A stretch of DNA of 64,000 nt from Collybia mongolica (GCA_013420905.1 JAAXNY010000005.1:3534001-3598000); one strand, 5' to 3'; shown: positions 26,783 to 37,524, counted from the stretch's first letter. The notes: generated from the sequence alone by a model not told the origin. Program-made: numbers and translations.

Positions 26783-28100
26783 CGGGGCCAGGAACAATAT
26801 AGCAAACTAAACTTTCATGCCAACAAATATGGCTGTGCCTACTCGGAACATTGGTGGAAACTCAAATTAAAGATTACATAATTATAAACAGGACGGAAAA
26901 GTTGGCATCAACGTCACCGTGACAAGTGGGCCAAGTACTTGATGTCAGGTCTGCCAGAGCTCGCAAAATTCGATCCAAAATCTTGGGCATAAAGCCTCCG
27001 ACTCAGCGTGTTACCCACTACGCCCCACCCTGTTCCAGTATACAAAGCTACGTGAGCAAGTCCTGCGGCCGCGCCACAATTCATTTGTACGAAGTCTGAA
27101 CATGGAATCGTATAAACCTGATGCATGTAACTACACATGCGCGGTCTCCCGTCATCGGAAACTTGAACATGATTCCTGCCGCATGCCTAAGATCGTTCTT
27201 TTCAGTTTGAACGTCACTTTCATGCCAGCAGCCACATCGTGCATCATGTTTTAGCGCTGGCTCGCGAAAATGTAAGTATTTTTGACATTTCCTGCCAGGA
27301 AAGATTAAACATATTCCTGCCTCAGAATCAAGTGAGCCATTGGTGAGCGCTAATCTTTGTGATTCACAGGGAGCCCTACACAAGCGCACCTCTTCAACGT
27401 GTACAGGCGTCAAAGACCTTCGAGTTTCAGGAGAACGAGAAGCCCTTGTCACAGATGGTTAATTGTAGACCCAATCGGATCTCAGGTTTATCTTTGGGAT
27501 AATTCGAATGGATGCGTAAGGGATGCCTCAATAAGTCCAGATAGCTAGCCACATTTTCCAGGTCCATTGGCTTACATTATTCGACCTTCGCCACTGAGGG
27601 TATGGTGTGCTCTACAGGCAGTACTTATGTGGAACGTACACGACATTAGCACGATGCCACTGACTAACGCCGATTTTATCTACACTTTGATCATCCAAAG
27701 TCAGCCTCGTTCCCCAAACCATGTCTTCTAAGCAATGATCTTGAATCTGACCCCAGATTTTCTTAGATCCACATGCTGACTTCTACCTCTGTTGCACAAT
27801 TTGGTGACACCTTGGGTGGCATTGAGGGTAATGCCTCTTTGCACAATGACTCCATCGCTTGGTCAGATTCCAATATACACCAGATCCTAGCTCAAGGGGG
27901 TGGCGGAACGGGAATCCCGGATACCGGGTGGGAGGGGGGAGGGTCCGCCGAGGGCCGATTTTTTTTTCCGACTTGGGCTAAAATCGGCCGGGACAGCCCG
28001 CGGCGTCATCGTCGAACGTTTAAGGTAGCCTACTTGCCTCAACGACGACGAAAAGCATCTTTAATTGTAAATAGTTCATAATAAACTTTTTTTAGATAAG
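26783..28100. other. Gene-poor flank with GC-rich hairpin
   Basis: No convincing gene in 1.3 kb; open frames of 120 codons or fewer have no recognisable motif. At 27895-28030 there is a very G/C-rich block containing CGGGAATCCCG and a stem formed by GGCCGATTTT (near 27953) and AAAATCGGCC (near 27981), with a T-run and GACTTGGGCT in the loop. Immediately to its right the CpG-poor repeat island begins. Confidence 0.4.
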
Positions 28101-28159
28101 GACAGGGTTCATGGCAAAGAAAAAGAGGTATGAGATATTTGTTTGATGACCTACGGCGA

Positions 28160-28520
28160 TGATAATGTTGTAACAGTATCAACCCCAAATATACCATAGA
28201 CAGTATACTTAACTGTCCAGACTGTGGATTAGACATTCGCATTGGGATGGGAGGAGAACAAAATCTAGAGAGTCATTGAACATCAAAAGCTTGCAAAGCT
28301 GAGTCAACCCATAAGGCAAACCCACATTGGAAGCCTAAGCTGCACACAGACCAATTGTTGCATGCATTCTTAAAATGGGTTTGTCCTTTACCATACATTA
28401 ATAATTCTTACTTCTGACAGTTTCACTGGAAGTGTATGAAGCATGCATTTGCACCCAAGAACTGGATGTGCCCAAGCTGTAAGGCTAGCAGACCAGCAAA
28501 GTGCCAACATGTTTAACTTT
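28160..28520 (+). pseudogene. Relic with C2H2-like cysteine motif
   Basis: A short plus-strand reading contains LNCPDCGLDIRIGMGGEQNL followed by ESH and a stop, a cysteine pair resembling half of a zinc finger, then KACKAESTHKANPHWKPK. Stops interrupt it and no full domain can be rebuilt. It may be a remnant of a DNA transposon protein; the assignment is weak. Confidence 0.25.
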
Positions 28521-29250
28521 CTTCACAAATTGTTTTCTGTGGGAAACATGTTTACATAATCAAAACATACCCATATATCACTATGGAACCCTTAAGGTGG
28601 GAAATTCCACCTCATTTTCTATGACTTAAGTAGCTGGAAGTAATACAAATAGTGTAGAATTTCCATCATCTGGTTTCCCCTGAAATGAGATTATTTTCAT
28701 CAGGATTTGATATAAAAATCACCCACTAAATAGGGTGGAGAAAGGAGGTTTTTCCCCTTCATAAGGTATGAATAAGATGGATGAAAACCTCACGAAATAT
28801 GTCCCACTTCATACCCCTGTGATTTATTCTGCATGATGTTTTTCATATGTTTAATGGCAAAAATAGCGACAGTCTCCTCGGTGTGAATTTCATGAAGTTC
28901 CCGGAGGCCTGAGAACAACAAAAAGCGAAGGTAAATCATTAATGTAATGGATGAATTTTGCACTGGGTTCATACTGCTTTGTAGTCATCCCTTTTACTGA
29001 GATTGAATTCATCCGTGATCCAGATGTTTTCCATCAACCATTCATTCAATTAGTATAGTAATTTTGTCATTCATTTTCAGACCTCTATAGCTAGTAATGA
29101 AATTTCATCTGTTGTGAGCTTGAAATGCACCTGTCTCTCAATGGAAAATTCCCCCACATGATGCTGAAAAGCATCCAATTTGATATGCAAAAATTCATAT
29201 ATTATAGTACTAGTATTGGAGAGCTGTATTTATTCAGCATCCCCTCGACA

Positions 29251-29612
29251 GCCTAAAGCTGAGACCCCTGCATTTCAGCAAGGATACAACCATACATTCT
29301 GCGCACCTAAACTGAGCAAGGATACAACATTATGGTCCACACACCTAAAATGAGCAAGGATACAATGTTATGGTCTGTGCACCTGAAATGAGCAAGGATA
29401 CAATGTTACAGTCCACACACCTAAAACGAGCAAGAATATGCCCTTACATTCCATGCACCTAAAGCTGAGACCTGCATTTCAGCAAGAATACGACTTCATG
29501 TTCCGCACACGTAAAGCTGAGTCCCCCACAGTTCAGCAAGGATATGACCTTACGTTCTGCACACCTAAAACAAGCAAGAATGGCCTTACATTCTGCACAC
29601 CTAAAGCTGACT
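29251..29612. repeat. Minisatellite, units of about 38 bp with longer variants
   Basis: Eight or so imperfect direct repeats built around GCAAGGATACAATGTTAYRG and CACACACCTAAAA. Three consecutive units from about 29311 are 38 bp each; later units carry an extra 15-17 bp block of the type GAGACCTGCATTTCA. The array lies just beyond the 3' end of the reverse-strand KD-repeat gene. Confidence 0.75.
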
Positions 29613-29708
29613 TTGATGCATCTTCGTTCACCCACATCATTCTCAAGCTCTTCACATCCAAAACCAAAAGTATTTTGTATTTTGTACTACCTTCATCTAA
29701 TTATTTTT

Positions 29709-30809
29709 CTACTTGTGAAGATCCCACTCCATGGTGTCTTCCAATCCATCCCAGTCAATTTCCCCTTCCTCTTCATTCTTGTCCTCTCTGTCCTTGTCCT
29801 TGTCCTCTCTGTCCTTGTCCTTGTCCTTGTCCTCTCTGTCCTTGTCCTTGTCCTTGTCCTTGTCCTTGTCCTCTCTGTCCTTGTCCTTGTCCTTGTCCTT
29901 GTCCTTTCTGTCCTTGTCCTTGTCCTTGTCCTTGTCCTTGTCCTTGTCCTCTCTGTCCTTGTCCTTGTCCTTGTCCTTTCTGTCCTCATCCTCGGAATTC
30001 TCATCATTGGTGTTCTCCTTGTCTTCATTATCTTTGTCGTCACTCCCAGTTTGCATGTTGTTGAAGCCAGTGATTGTTTGTAGGTAACCACATTTATGTG
30101 TATAGGCACGCTTGTTCTTCAAGTTTGATTTGATGAACTCCTCAATTGCCCAGCTGTGGGGAAATAATTTGAAGTAGTCGTGGTGCTCCCGGGCCTGCAA
30201 GGTGCTGTTAGTGTGAAGGAATTGAAGGGGTGAGATCTTACCACTGCAATAATGTGAGTGATAACAGGCTTGGGCTGGCAGTGCCATACAATAGAGCAGT
30301 CAAGCCCTGCCATATTGATTACGTTCCGGACACAGCACTATTTATCGTCAGAACGTTGATTATAATAAGGCGTTATAACTTATAACTTACATGGAGTGTC
30401 TTGTACAATTCCCCATCATCCTCTAGGCCCATCTTGTGTTGCAAGTTGAACCCATGTCCAGCAGAGCCACGTAGCAGCCATGGTATTGTCTTCTTTGATT
30501 CATCCTTTGCAGCTACAGCTTTGTGCAAGGCATGGTTCTCAGCTGAAAATGTTAAAGTATAGAATAAAGAACAAGAAAGAATGACAATACCTTTCAATTT
30601 CTTCAACTTCACCTCAAGAGCATTTGTTTGTGTCCCTAATTCAAGTAAAATACAATAAGTGATAGTGTCCTGATGATTAAGGAACAGTTACCTGTTATTG
30701 TGTTCTCTTTTGAGGATGTCGAAGGTGGTTTGGCCTTGCTGCTTTGCTTTGATGTCTTGGACACCATGGTTTTGGACACTGTGGTTTTGGAAACTTTGGT
30801 TTTTGCCAT
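29709..30809 (-). CDS. Hypothetical protein with long Lys-Asp repeat tail
   Basis: Reverse-strand exons join from MAKTKVSKTTVSKTMVSKTS (30809) through TQTNALEVKLKKLKAENHAL (a short coiled coil), KKTIPWLLRGSAGHGFNLQH, KMGLEDDGELYKTLH, CSIVWHCQPKPVITHIIA, HHDYFKLFPHSWAIEEFIKS and YTHKCGYLQTITGFNN. The protein ends in about 90 residues of KDKDRED-type repeats and DGLEDTMEWDLHK (stop at 29709). I do not recognise the family. It sits in repeat-rich, CpG-poor DNA next to a minisatellite and resembles multicopy genes of agaric genomes, so it may travel with a transposon. Four or five introns have normal GT-AG ends and the frame is open throughout, so it is not obviously dead. The repeat encodes alternating charges with no known fold. 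Confidence 0.5.
29752..30000. repeat. Hexanucleotide array (TCCTTG)n with TCCTCTCTG interruptions
   Basis: About 250 bp of near-perfect TCCTTG repeats, punctuated every 2-6 units by TCCTCTCTG or TCCTTTCTG. All interruptions are 9 bp, so the array stays in frame with the reverse-strand gene, where it encodes KD and RED/RKD units. Length variation would therefore change protein length without shifting the frame. Confidence 0.85.
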
Positions 30810-31832
30810 TGAAAAGAATGTACTGGAAGGAAGAACAATGAGTTGTATTTTTAAAGACTCAATAGAGGTTAAGATCCATCAGTGGGGCTTTTGACACAGG
30901 AACGGACCACCAGCCAATTTTACTACCATAAGTGCCAGAACTTTTCTTCCCAACCATGGATCTTGTGATGGAAGGGTTCATGTAAAATAAGTTTACTAGC
31001 ATGACAATTAGAATGGGAAATTTGTGGAGCTGAAGGGATCTCACTGCTCTAAATTTCAGACCTTCAACTGAGTATGGGTAGAGACTCCGGTAGACTAGTG
31101 AAAATCATAATATATAAACTACAATACAAGTCAGGAAATTCAGAATACTATGAACACAAACCTCAAGTCCAGCTTTACTGTTACCTCTAAAATTCCGTCT
31201 CGCACTGCAAGCAATCATGGGGCAAGTGCAACGGAATCTGAAACAGAGTCTGGCCAAGAAAGCGCCAACAATTTTGTGGAACCTTGTTCACCAGAGAATC
31301 AACTTGGTTTACTGGAGAATAGGGATTGGGTAACTTGCCGTTCTGATGTCTCAAGTCAGAGAGCCAATGCAATTGGGGAAACAGATGAGTGTCAGTTTGA
31401 ATCGGGGTTCATGCTGAAGCTGATATTGCATGCAGAAGGTGGTAACCTGGTCCTTGACAATAGCAAGGTGGGTGCAGAAGTCAGCATTGTCCATCCAGCT
31501 GGAGAAAAGGTATGTGGTAATACTTACAAGATGTGTTAAAGATTGTACTCCTCATTGTGCATTCGTGGCTAGAAGAATATTACAATCCACATCCATATTC
31601 AAGGTGGACACCTGATTAACCCAATATTCAACTTCAATTTTCAACAAGAAACAGGGCAGGGAACAAAGCATGTGCGTGAGTCAGACAAAGGGGATAGATG
31701 GGGGATAGATGGGGGGGGTAAATGACAGAGATTACAAAAAAATAGCAATGAAGATATTTATGTACATTAAGATTATAGGACACCTAAAGTATTCAGTATT
31801 ACACTAAATGCACATTAGTACCTATATATTAT
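30810..31832. other. Repeat-island spacer, one unassigned open frame
   Basis: A plus-strand frame at 31150-31539 begins MNTNLKSSFTVTSKIPSRTA, is polar and has no recognisable domain. A G-rich run (GGGGGATAGATGGGG, duplicated) lies at about 31690-31720. Nothing else is supported. Confidence 0.3.
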
Positions 31833-33161
31833 TTATTTCATGCAAGTCTTTTGAGCTTCTTCATGAAGCCCAGCCATTAGTTCATCATTCCATTTTTTCT
31901 GTTCCTTTGCCTCATGGCCAATACACAGATTGTTGGGACTGAGCTCCAACCATTCCTCAGAAAGACTCTCATGGCCGTCCTCAGTCCAATTGAGGACCAC
32001 TAGTAAGGCAATTGGCTGGTTGTTGTCATACCAATGATGTATTCAACGGATGTACTTCCCACAATGGTCGCCCTCAATCACAACAAGCAACCCGTTGTTG
32101 CGTGTTGGGTTGGGATGTTTCAGGATGACCTGTTCTGGAGGCACAGTCCTTGTCGTTGTGTAGTGCATGTACTGGAATGACAACTGTCCATCCACTTGTT
32201 TAATTGAGACAACCAGCTCCTTGCTGTCATGTTCCCAGCCTGTGACCAAGACCTTCAATGCTACATCAATGAGCCATTGATCTAGTAGAGGGTGGGAAGG
32301 ACTTTCGAGTGGCTGTAATGGGGTGGGAAGGTGGGGGTTCTGGGGGGCTGGCTCAGCCTCTAAGGAAAATGGAATAGGGGTCCACAATGATGGGTTCCAG
32401 GCTGGCATAGAGTAGTGGAAATCAGGCATGGGGGTGCTACTACTCCCAGCTACTGTGGCAGTGGGTTCCATAGGTGGATTCTGGACAAAATGAGCTGGAA
32501 GGGGTGTGAAATTCTTGTTCTTGGTGGGGGCGAAATCGTACAGCTTGCAATGAGAACTTGGGGGAAGTATGTTAATAATGGCAACCAATCAGAATAATAT
32601 AACTTACAATATTTCTACAATGTTGTCATAATCCAAAACTTGAGCTTGAAATGGATGGGCCAGGTTGAGGTGGATGAATTGGACAGTGAGTTTGAGGCCA
32701 CTTAATGTATTTTGCAGTGGCTGAACATCCTTGACAGTTGCACAATAGCCCTTCATTGGGTGGCTGGCCTTCTGGACTATGACTTCTGTGCCAATCCACG
32801 GTGCTTGCTTGCGCTTTAGAGGCATGCTACTTGATGCGGATGGTTGTCCATGAAGTACAATTGGCAGGTCAATGACTTTGATCCAATTGATATGGACTGC
32901 GTGTGGCTGTTTGAATGTTAAGTAGCAGTTTATTGAGGGTATTGATAATCTACCTACCTTTAGGACATTTTGAAGCACATAGCCTTGAGTTACTTCCTCC
33001 TCAACAAGTTGGTCAGCAATAGTTACTTCTTCTTCATCCACCCCTATCACCCATCCCCTTTCCCCCTGCAGATCTCCACTTAATATTTTGGCATAGTGAC
33101 CAGGTGCAACATGCTTCTGCAAGTCAGACCATGGAAGCATCCTTCTGCCCTCCAGTACTTC
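31833..33161 (-). pseudogene. KOW-motif repeat-family gene with an in-frame stop and truncated 5' end
   Basis: Reading right to left: ECEVLEGRRMLPWSDLQKHV, then GHYAKILSGDLQGERGWVIG (a KOW-like motif), an intron at about 32956-32908, HAVHINWIKVIDLPIVLHG, a second KOW-like stretch (IGTEVIVQKASHPMKGYCAT), another intron (about 32610-32560), a proline-rich linker, LSFQYMHYTTTRTVPPEQV and LLVVIEGDHCGKYIR. A TGA then interrupts at 32043-32045, and the same frame continues IHHWYDNNQPIALLVVLNW, ESLSEEWLELSPNNLCIG to a TAA at 31833. The family is multicopy in agaric genomes and resembles Spt5 KOW modules, but its function is unknown. The right end is cut by an inverted-repeat element at 33162, which supplies a chimeric upstream reading. 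Confidence 0.6.
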
Positions 33162-33639
33162 ACACTCCCCCACATCCTGCAGAGGATTCCAATCGGAATC
33201 TGGAATTCCAACAGGAATCCAATTGGAATCCAGAGGAATGCAGGAAGATTTTGAGAAAGTTTTAAAACAGAAAATTCCTTTGAGGAATTCCGCAATATTC
33301 CACTCGGATTCTGCTCGGAACACAGAATTCTGATTGGAATCATTGGAATTCCATGGAATTTTGAGGAATTTCTTACAAAGTGTGGAAGAAGAAAATTCTC
33401 AAAGGAATTCTGCAACATTCCACTTGGATTCTGATCAGAATTCATAAGTTTTAAGTCAAAACAGTCAATAAAGTCAATAGTATATCTAACATTTTGGACT
33501 CCAACCAAAAGTTGTGCACCTCACTTACAGATCAGACACATCACACATCCACCATCACTCTTACACTCAAACACAACCTCAAAGTGATCTTAATTAAAAG
33601 TAAGAACAGAGTGTGATATCAAGTAGTGCCCCAAAAAAA

Positions 33640-34320
33640 AATACATTGCTAAAAATACATCTCAACCTACACTAACCATATGCAAGCAAGATGCACACCC
33701 TGAAAAGAGAACAGTCAGTTGAAAGGGCAGAGTGTATGCTTTCAGAAACACCCAGGCTCGGGATGTGTCATTGAGCGGTCATCTTGCAGTTAATTAAATC
33801 AGTTGGTTACAGTTAGTGGCAGGTAAGAGCAGGTACTCACCATATGCAACGGCAAAGCACATCGGGAAAGAGGTGCAGTCAATCAAAAGAGAACCATAAA
33901 CACTCTCAGGAACATCCTCCCTTGGCGCATATGGTTCAACGGTTGTCATGCAATAAAAAAAACAAATTTATAGGGCCAGGATGAAGAGAAGGCACTCACC
34001 ATATGAAACAAAGGCACAAACCGTGACAAGCGTGTGGTCGTTCAATAGAGGAATAGGAATGCATCCAGGAGCACCAAGTGTTATGCCATACAGATCAGCA
34101 GTTGTCTTGCAATAAAAAATTTGAGTTTATGGAGCAGGGTGATGAGGAGGCACTAACTTGGCATATGACAAAATCAATTGTTCATTGTGCGCATGGGACG
34201 TCAAGAAATAGAGAGTTCAGCGCATTTAGGAACCCTAGTCATTTTTCTAAACGGCCCAGAACTTGGCACACAATGAGCAAAATGATTGGTGAGGAGATGA
34301 AGTGAGGACTTACTCACCTA
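33640..34320 (-). repeat. Tandem array of about 158-bp exon-plus-intron modules
   Basis: Four units are anchored by CCATATG-type motifs at about 33678, 33836, 33996 and 34152 (spacings close to 158-160 bp). On the reverse strand each unit reads as an open stretch of about 35 codons ending in (A/S)Y-G directly before a GTGAGT/GTTAGT donor-like site; the next unit begins after a T-rich tract and TTGCA. Example unit starts are TTVEPYAPREDVPESVYGSL and TTADLYGITLGAPGCIPIPL; ends are MCFAVAY and VCAFVSY. One unit has an in-frame TGA. The conserved splice-like borders suggest duplicated exons rather than a plain satellite. Confidence 0.55.
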
Positions 34321-35297
34321 GGGCCGCTCCTGGGACACCGCACATCCCACATGCTTAACGTCCAGCTCAGGGAGACATAGGATAATGAGGAATGTTAGTC
34401 ATACCTGTAAAGAACATGGCATTGGTATATCAGTTGACAAGATGAAGGTAGGGGTAGATGACGAGGAGGTACATACATTGTATGGGGTACAAGCCATCGT
34501 TTCTTGAATGGCTGGTATGGCCATGTAGACACTAGGCGGGACATTCAGGAACTGTTGGCGCTTTGTTGAACGGTGCAGGAACAATAATGGGGTGCTCAAA
34601 ATGACCAGTTATGGGATAATGGCCAAGAATGCACCTAGGTGGATGCACAGGGAACTGTATGACAAAAAGGACATATGTCCAGGTAGAGGTCGTCAATGGC
34701 ATTTAGGAGATGGCCTGGTTGTGGTAAACAGATGCGTGCTTGCTGTGGAAAGTGCAATTTAGTAAAAAAAGGGACAAAGTTGAAGTGTGACTCACTGAAT
34801 GAGTGCACAAGGTGGTTGATCTTTAAACAAATCTTTTTCCACACCTGTCCTGGCATAATGCATCAATGATTAGTTACTAGCATGCAAAACAAACAAGGTC
34901 TGGGGTGGTTACAGCATATTAGTGCATGCATATGGGATTGGTAACATTTATGACTTGCAACAATATCAGTGATGTTGATGGGTAATTGGCCACGTTGAAG
35001 ACGATTCGTACATCGAGTCAATACTGAAACAGCTTTGTTAGTTGAGATCAGAGCAGCGCTGGATACAGAAAAAAAATGACATCAAACAGGTATGCACCCT
35101 GCCTTTGGCTTGGCAGCGCTTGCCTTGACAGTGGTGGTGGCTTTCGTGCACTTGCAGGCTTTGTCATCTTTGTTGGTCACTGAGGTGGCATGCTTGTGAC
35201 CACAGGTGGAAGGCGGGGGCGTCATGCAGACGTGGCCGCTCCTTGTCGTTGGGCATTCGGCAGCAGCAGCAGTGGTGGTGGCTTTGTGGGTTGACAT
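34321..35297 (-). pseudogene. Probable 5' part of the gene borne by the inverted-repeat element
   Basis: Reverse-strand open pieces upstream of the module array: MSTHKATTTAAAAECPTTRS (35297), a Thr/Ala/Lys-rich segment, then MPGQVWKKICLKINHLVHSF (34856), QARICLPQPGHLLNAIDDLY and DICPFCHTVPCAST. The second group looks like real exons separated by a short intron at about 34740-34800. I do not recognise a domain. Stops separate the pieces from the module array, so the gene is either multi-exon with unseen joins or degraded. Confidence 0.3.
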
Positions 35298-35644
35298 CGT
35301 GATTTGGCAGAGTTTTTGCTGGGTTGCTGGGTGCTGGGTTGCTGGGCCTTGGTGTTGTTGAGGTTGACGATGTGCCCATTGTTGATCAACGAGGTGGCCA
35401 ATAAGTCATGTGACTAAACATGTGACCACAACGCTCCGGAATTCCATTGGGCTCTGTCAGAATTTCAGTGTTCTGAAGCTGGAATTCCTGTGGAATTTCA
35501 TTCCGCTCGGAATCCAAGTGGAATCTGTTCAGAATTTTTGTCAATTTTTACAGCCATTTTCTATAACCTCTGCAGCTGAAATTCCAACAGGAATCTGAGC
35601 AAATTCCTGTTGGAATCTGCTGGAAGATGTGGGGGAGTGTAAAG

Positions 35645-36900
35645 ACCTCAGGCTGGCCAATCTGTGATTCCTGCCAATTTAGTCAGTTCCATACCTATTT
35701 TGTTTTCTCTGATGACTAGTCCGAGGTATTTGAGTTCTGTGGCTTCGAATATGCATTTGTCCAAATTCAGGTACAAGTCATTTTCCTTCAGTTTATCCAA
35801 GACTTTCAGGGTCTTTCTTTGTAGATTGTTGATATTATCAGAGGAGATAAGGATGTTGTCCATATAGATCAGGATCCATCCTTCGTCAATCTCTATTGCA
35901 TAGATGTCATTCATCATGTTCTGGAATGTTGCTGGTGAATTGCATAAGCCAAAAAACATAACAAGGGGTTCAAACAGTCCCCTGTTTGTTTTGAATGCTG
36001 CTTTCCATTCATCACCTTCTTTGATCTGGACATTGTTGTATCCCCATCATAGGTCCAATTTTGGCTCCTTTCAGTTTGTCAAGAAGCTCCCCTACAAGTG
36101 GTAAAGGGTATGCATTCTTTATTGTTCCTTCATTTAGTCTTCTGTAATCCTGAGTTGGTTGAAGTTTTGCTGGACCTTTCTTTGATAATAAGAAGAAGGG
36201 TGATGCCTGTGGGGATTTTGATGGTCTGATATATCCTTTTTGCATGTTTTCATCAATGAATTCATCCAGTTTTCCTTGTTCTGCTGGGCTGATGGGATAG
36301 ATCTTACAATCCTTTGGAATAAAGTCGGGTTTTAGATCTATTGCATGGTCCCATGATCATTGTGTTGGCATTCTTTCCAAGTTTGTTTTGTCAAATAGTG
36401 ATGCATATTCTTGGTAGAATTCTGGTAGTGTCTTCTTTGGCTTTTGGTCTACAATTTCTGCCTTGTGTTCCAGTTCCTGTGATATTGATGTCTTTGCTTT
36501 GATCCAAATGGATTCTTCTTTGTCATCTTCTAGGTAGATGTATGTCCTAAGTAAATTGATTTCTTGTTCATCGTCTTCTTTGTCGATTCCTAAAAGAATT
36601 GGTTGCCAATCTTCAAGGGGTTGATTCCTTGGGATTTCTTCTGGGTATTCTTCCTGTATTTCCATTACCGTTGCCTTGGGGTATTGCCGTGTTTGTTTCA
36701 TCTCCTGTGGGTTTTCCAGTGTTTCCTCTGATTCGTGCTACAATTGATTTTGCATGTCTGAATTGGGTGTTGAATATGGATGCTTTCTTGTACCAGTCTT
36801 TGATGGTGGTAGGTGGGTTATCCATTGTCAAAATTTTCTGCATCAAGGAGGGTAGTATTCCTTCCATAAAGTACTCAATGAGTGCTTTGTCTTCAGTGAT
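35645..36900 (-). pseudogene. Ty3/gypsy pol fragment (protease-RT region), degraded
   Basis: Reverse-strand pieces in several frames. They comprise a pre-RT segment (ITEDKALIEYFMEGILPSL, then MKQTRQYPKATVMEIQEEYP), the RT start ([60 protein letters not shown]) and RT palm (MFFGLCNSPATFQNMMNDIY, LIYMDNILISS, LNLDKCIFEATELKYLGLVI, KLAGITDWPA). Stops separate them, and the palm motif reads YMDN instead of YMDD, so the RT is inactive. The sequence stops at 35641, where the inverted-repeat element begins; RNase H, integrase and the second LTR are absent. Confidence 0.8.
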
Positions 36901-37524
36901 CTAGCTTTCTGATGCAGCTGATTTGAACTCCACAATGTAATTATCTGCTGTCATGTTTCCTTGCATGTGCAGCATCTTCAGGGTCTGTCTAGTGTCTCCT
37001 GCTTTGTCTGCTGTGGAAAACACTTCTTTGACTGTTGCCATAAAATCTGTGAAAGTGCCTGGGTTGTCATTTTTCTCTGCATACCAGGACTTCTTCCATG
37101 ATCCTGCTGTTCCTCCTTTCATATAGGGAAGCACGTAAAGGATTCTCTTCCAATCCATGTTGTAAATTCTGTCGTTCACTCCCAAGTACATCTTGCAATT
37201 AAGGACAAAGTCCTTTGTCATCTTTCTGTTTCCATTGAAAATATTCAGTGAGCTGAGTTTGATCTTAGTGGGTCTTTGTTTGTCTGCCATTTCTATGTTA
37301 GAGTTAGGTGGTATCAGGGAGTCTGGTGATTTGGGTTTTGGTGGTTCTTTAGGTTCCTTTCTTTTGGAACTTTCTGTCTTTGGTTTTGGTGTTGTGGGTG
37401 TTTCTATTGTCTGTGTGACTACTGCAAGTCTTGGCCATTCTTCTGTGTCTTGGAAGTCTTCATTGTCAAAGGCACTCTGCCTACTGCTGCTTCTGCTGCT
37501 ACCACTGCTACTCACAGGGTTCAA
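36901..37524 (-). pseudogene. Gypsy gag fragment
   Basis: An open frame of 207 residues from MNPVSSSGSSRSSSRQSAFD. After a Pro/Lys-rich linker it has the retrotransposon gag core: LSSLNIFNGNRKMTKDFVLN, CKMYLGVNDRIY, KRILYVLPYMKGGTAGSWKK, and TADKAGDTRQTLKMLHMQGN followed by MTADNYIVEFKSAASES. A TAG at 36901-36903 interrupts what continues in the same frame as ITEDKALIEYF, the usual next gag block. It lies between the LTR and the RT pieces in normal order. Confidence 0.8.

Larger units (their letters stand above)
33162..35640. mobile_element. Inverted-repeat DNA element of about 2.5 kb
   Basis: The left end begins ACACTCCCCCACATC (33162) and the right end is its exact inverse, GATGTGGGGGAGTGT, ending at 35640. 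The next 14 bp match with four mismatches and lead into ATTCC. Both subterminal zones (about 33180-33440 and 35435-35630) are packed with short ATTCC/GGAAT palindromic motifs, a usual arrangement of transposase-binding sites in DNA transposons. No transposase is recognisable inside. Left flank is a KOW-family gene, right flank is a gypsy RT, and no matching target duplication is seen, so the element or its flanks have been rearranged. Confidence 0.65.

Noticed and set aside
29438..30087. Plus-strand frames of Cys-Pro, Ser-Leu and Val-Leu repeats over the hexanucleotide array
   Set aside because: They are opposite-strand readings of the TCCTTG array; the reverse-strand gene has real exons on both sides.
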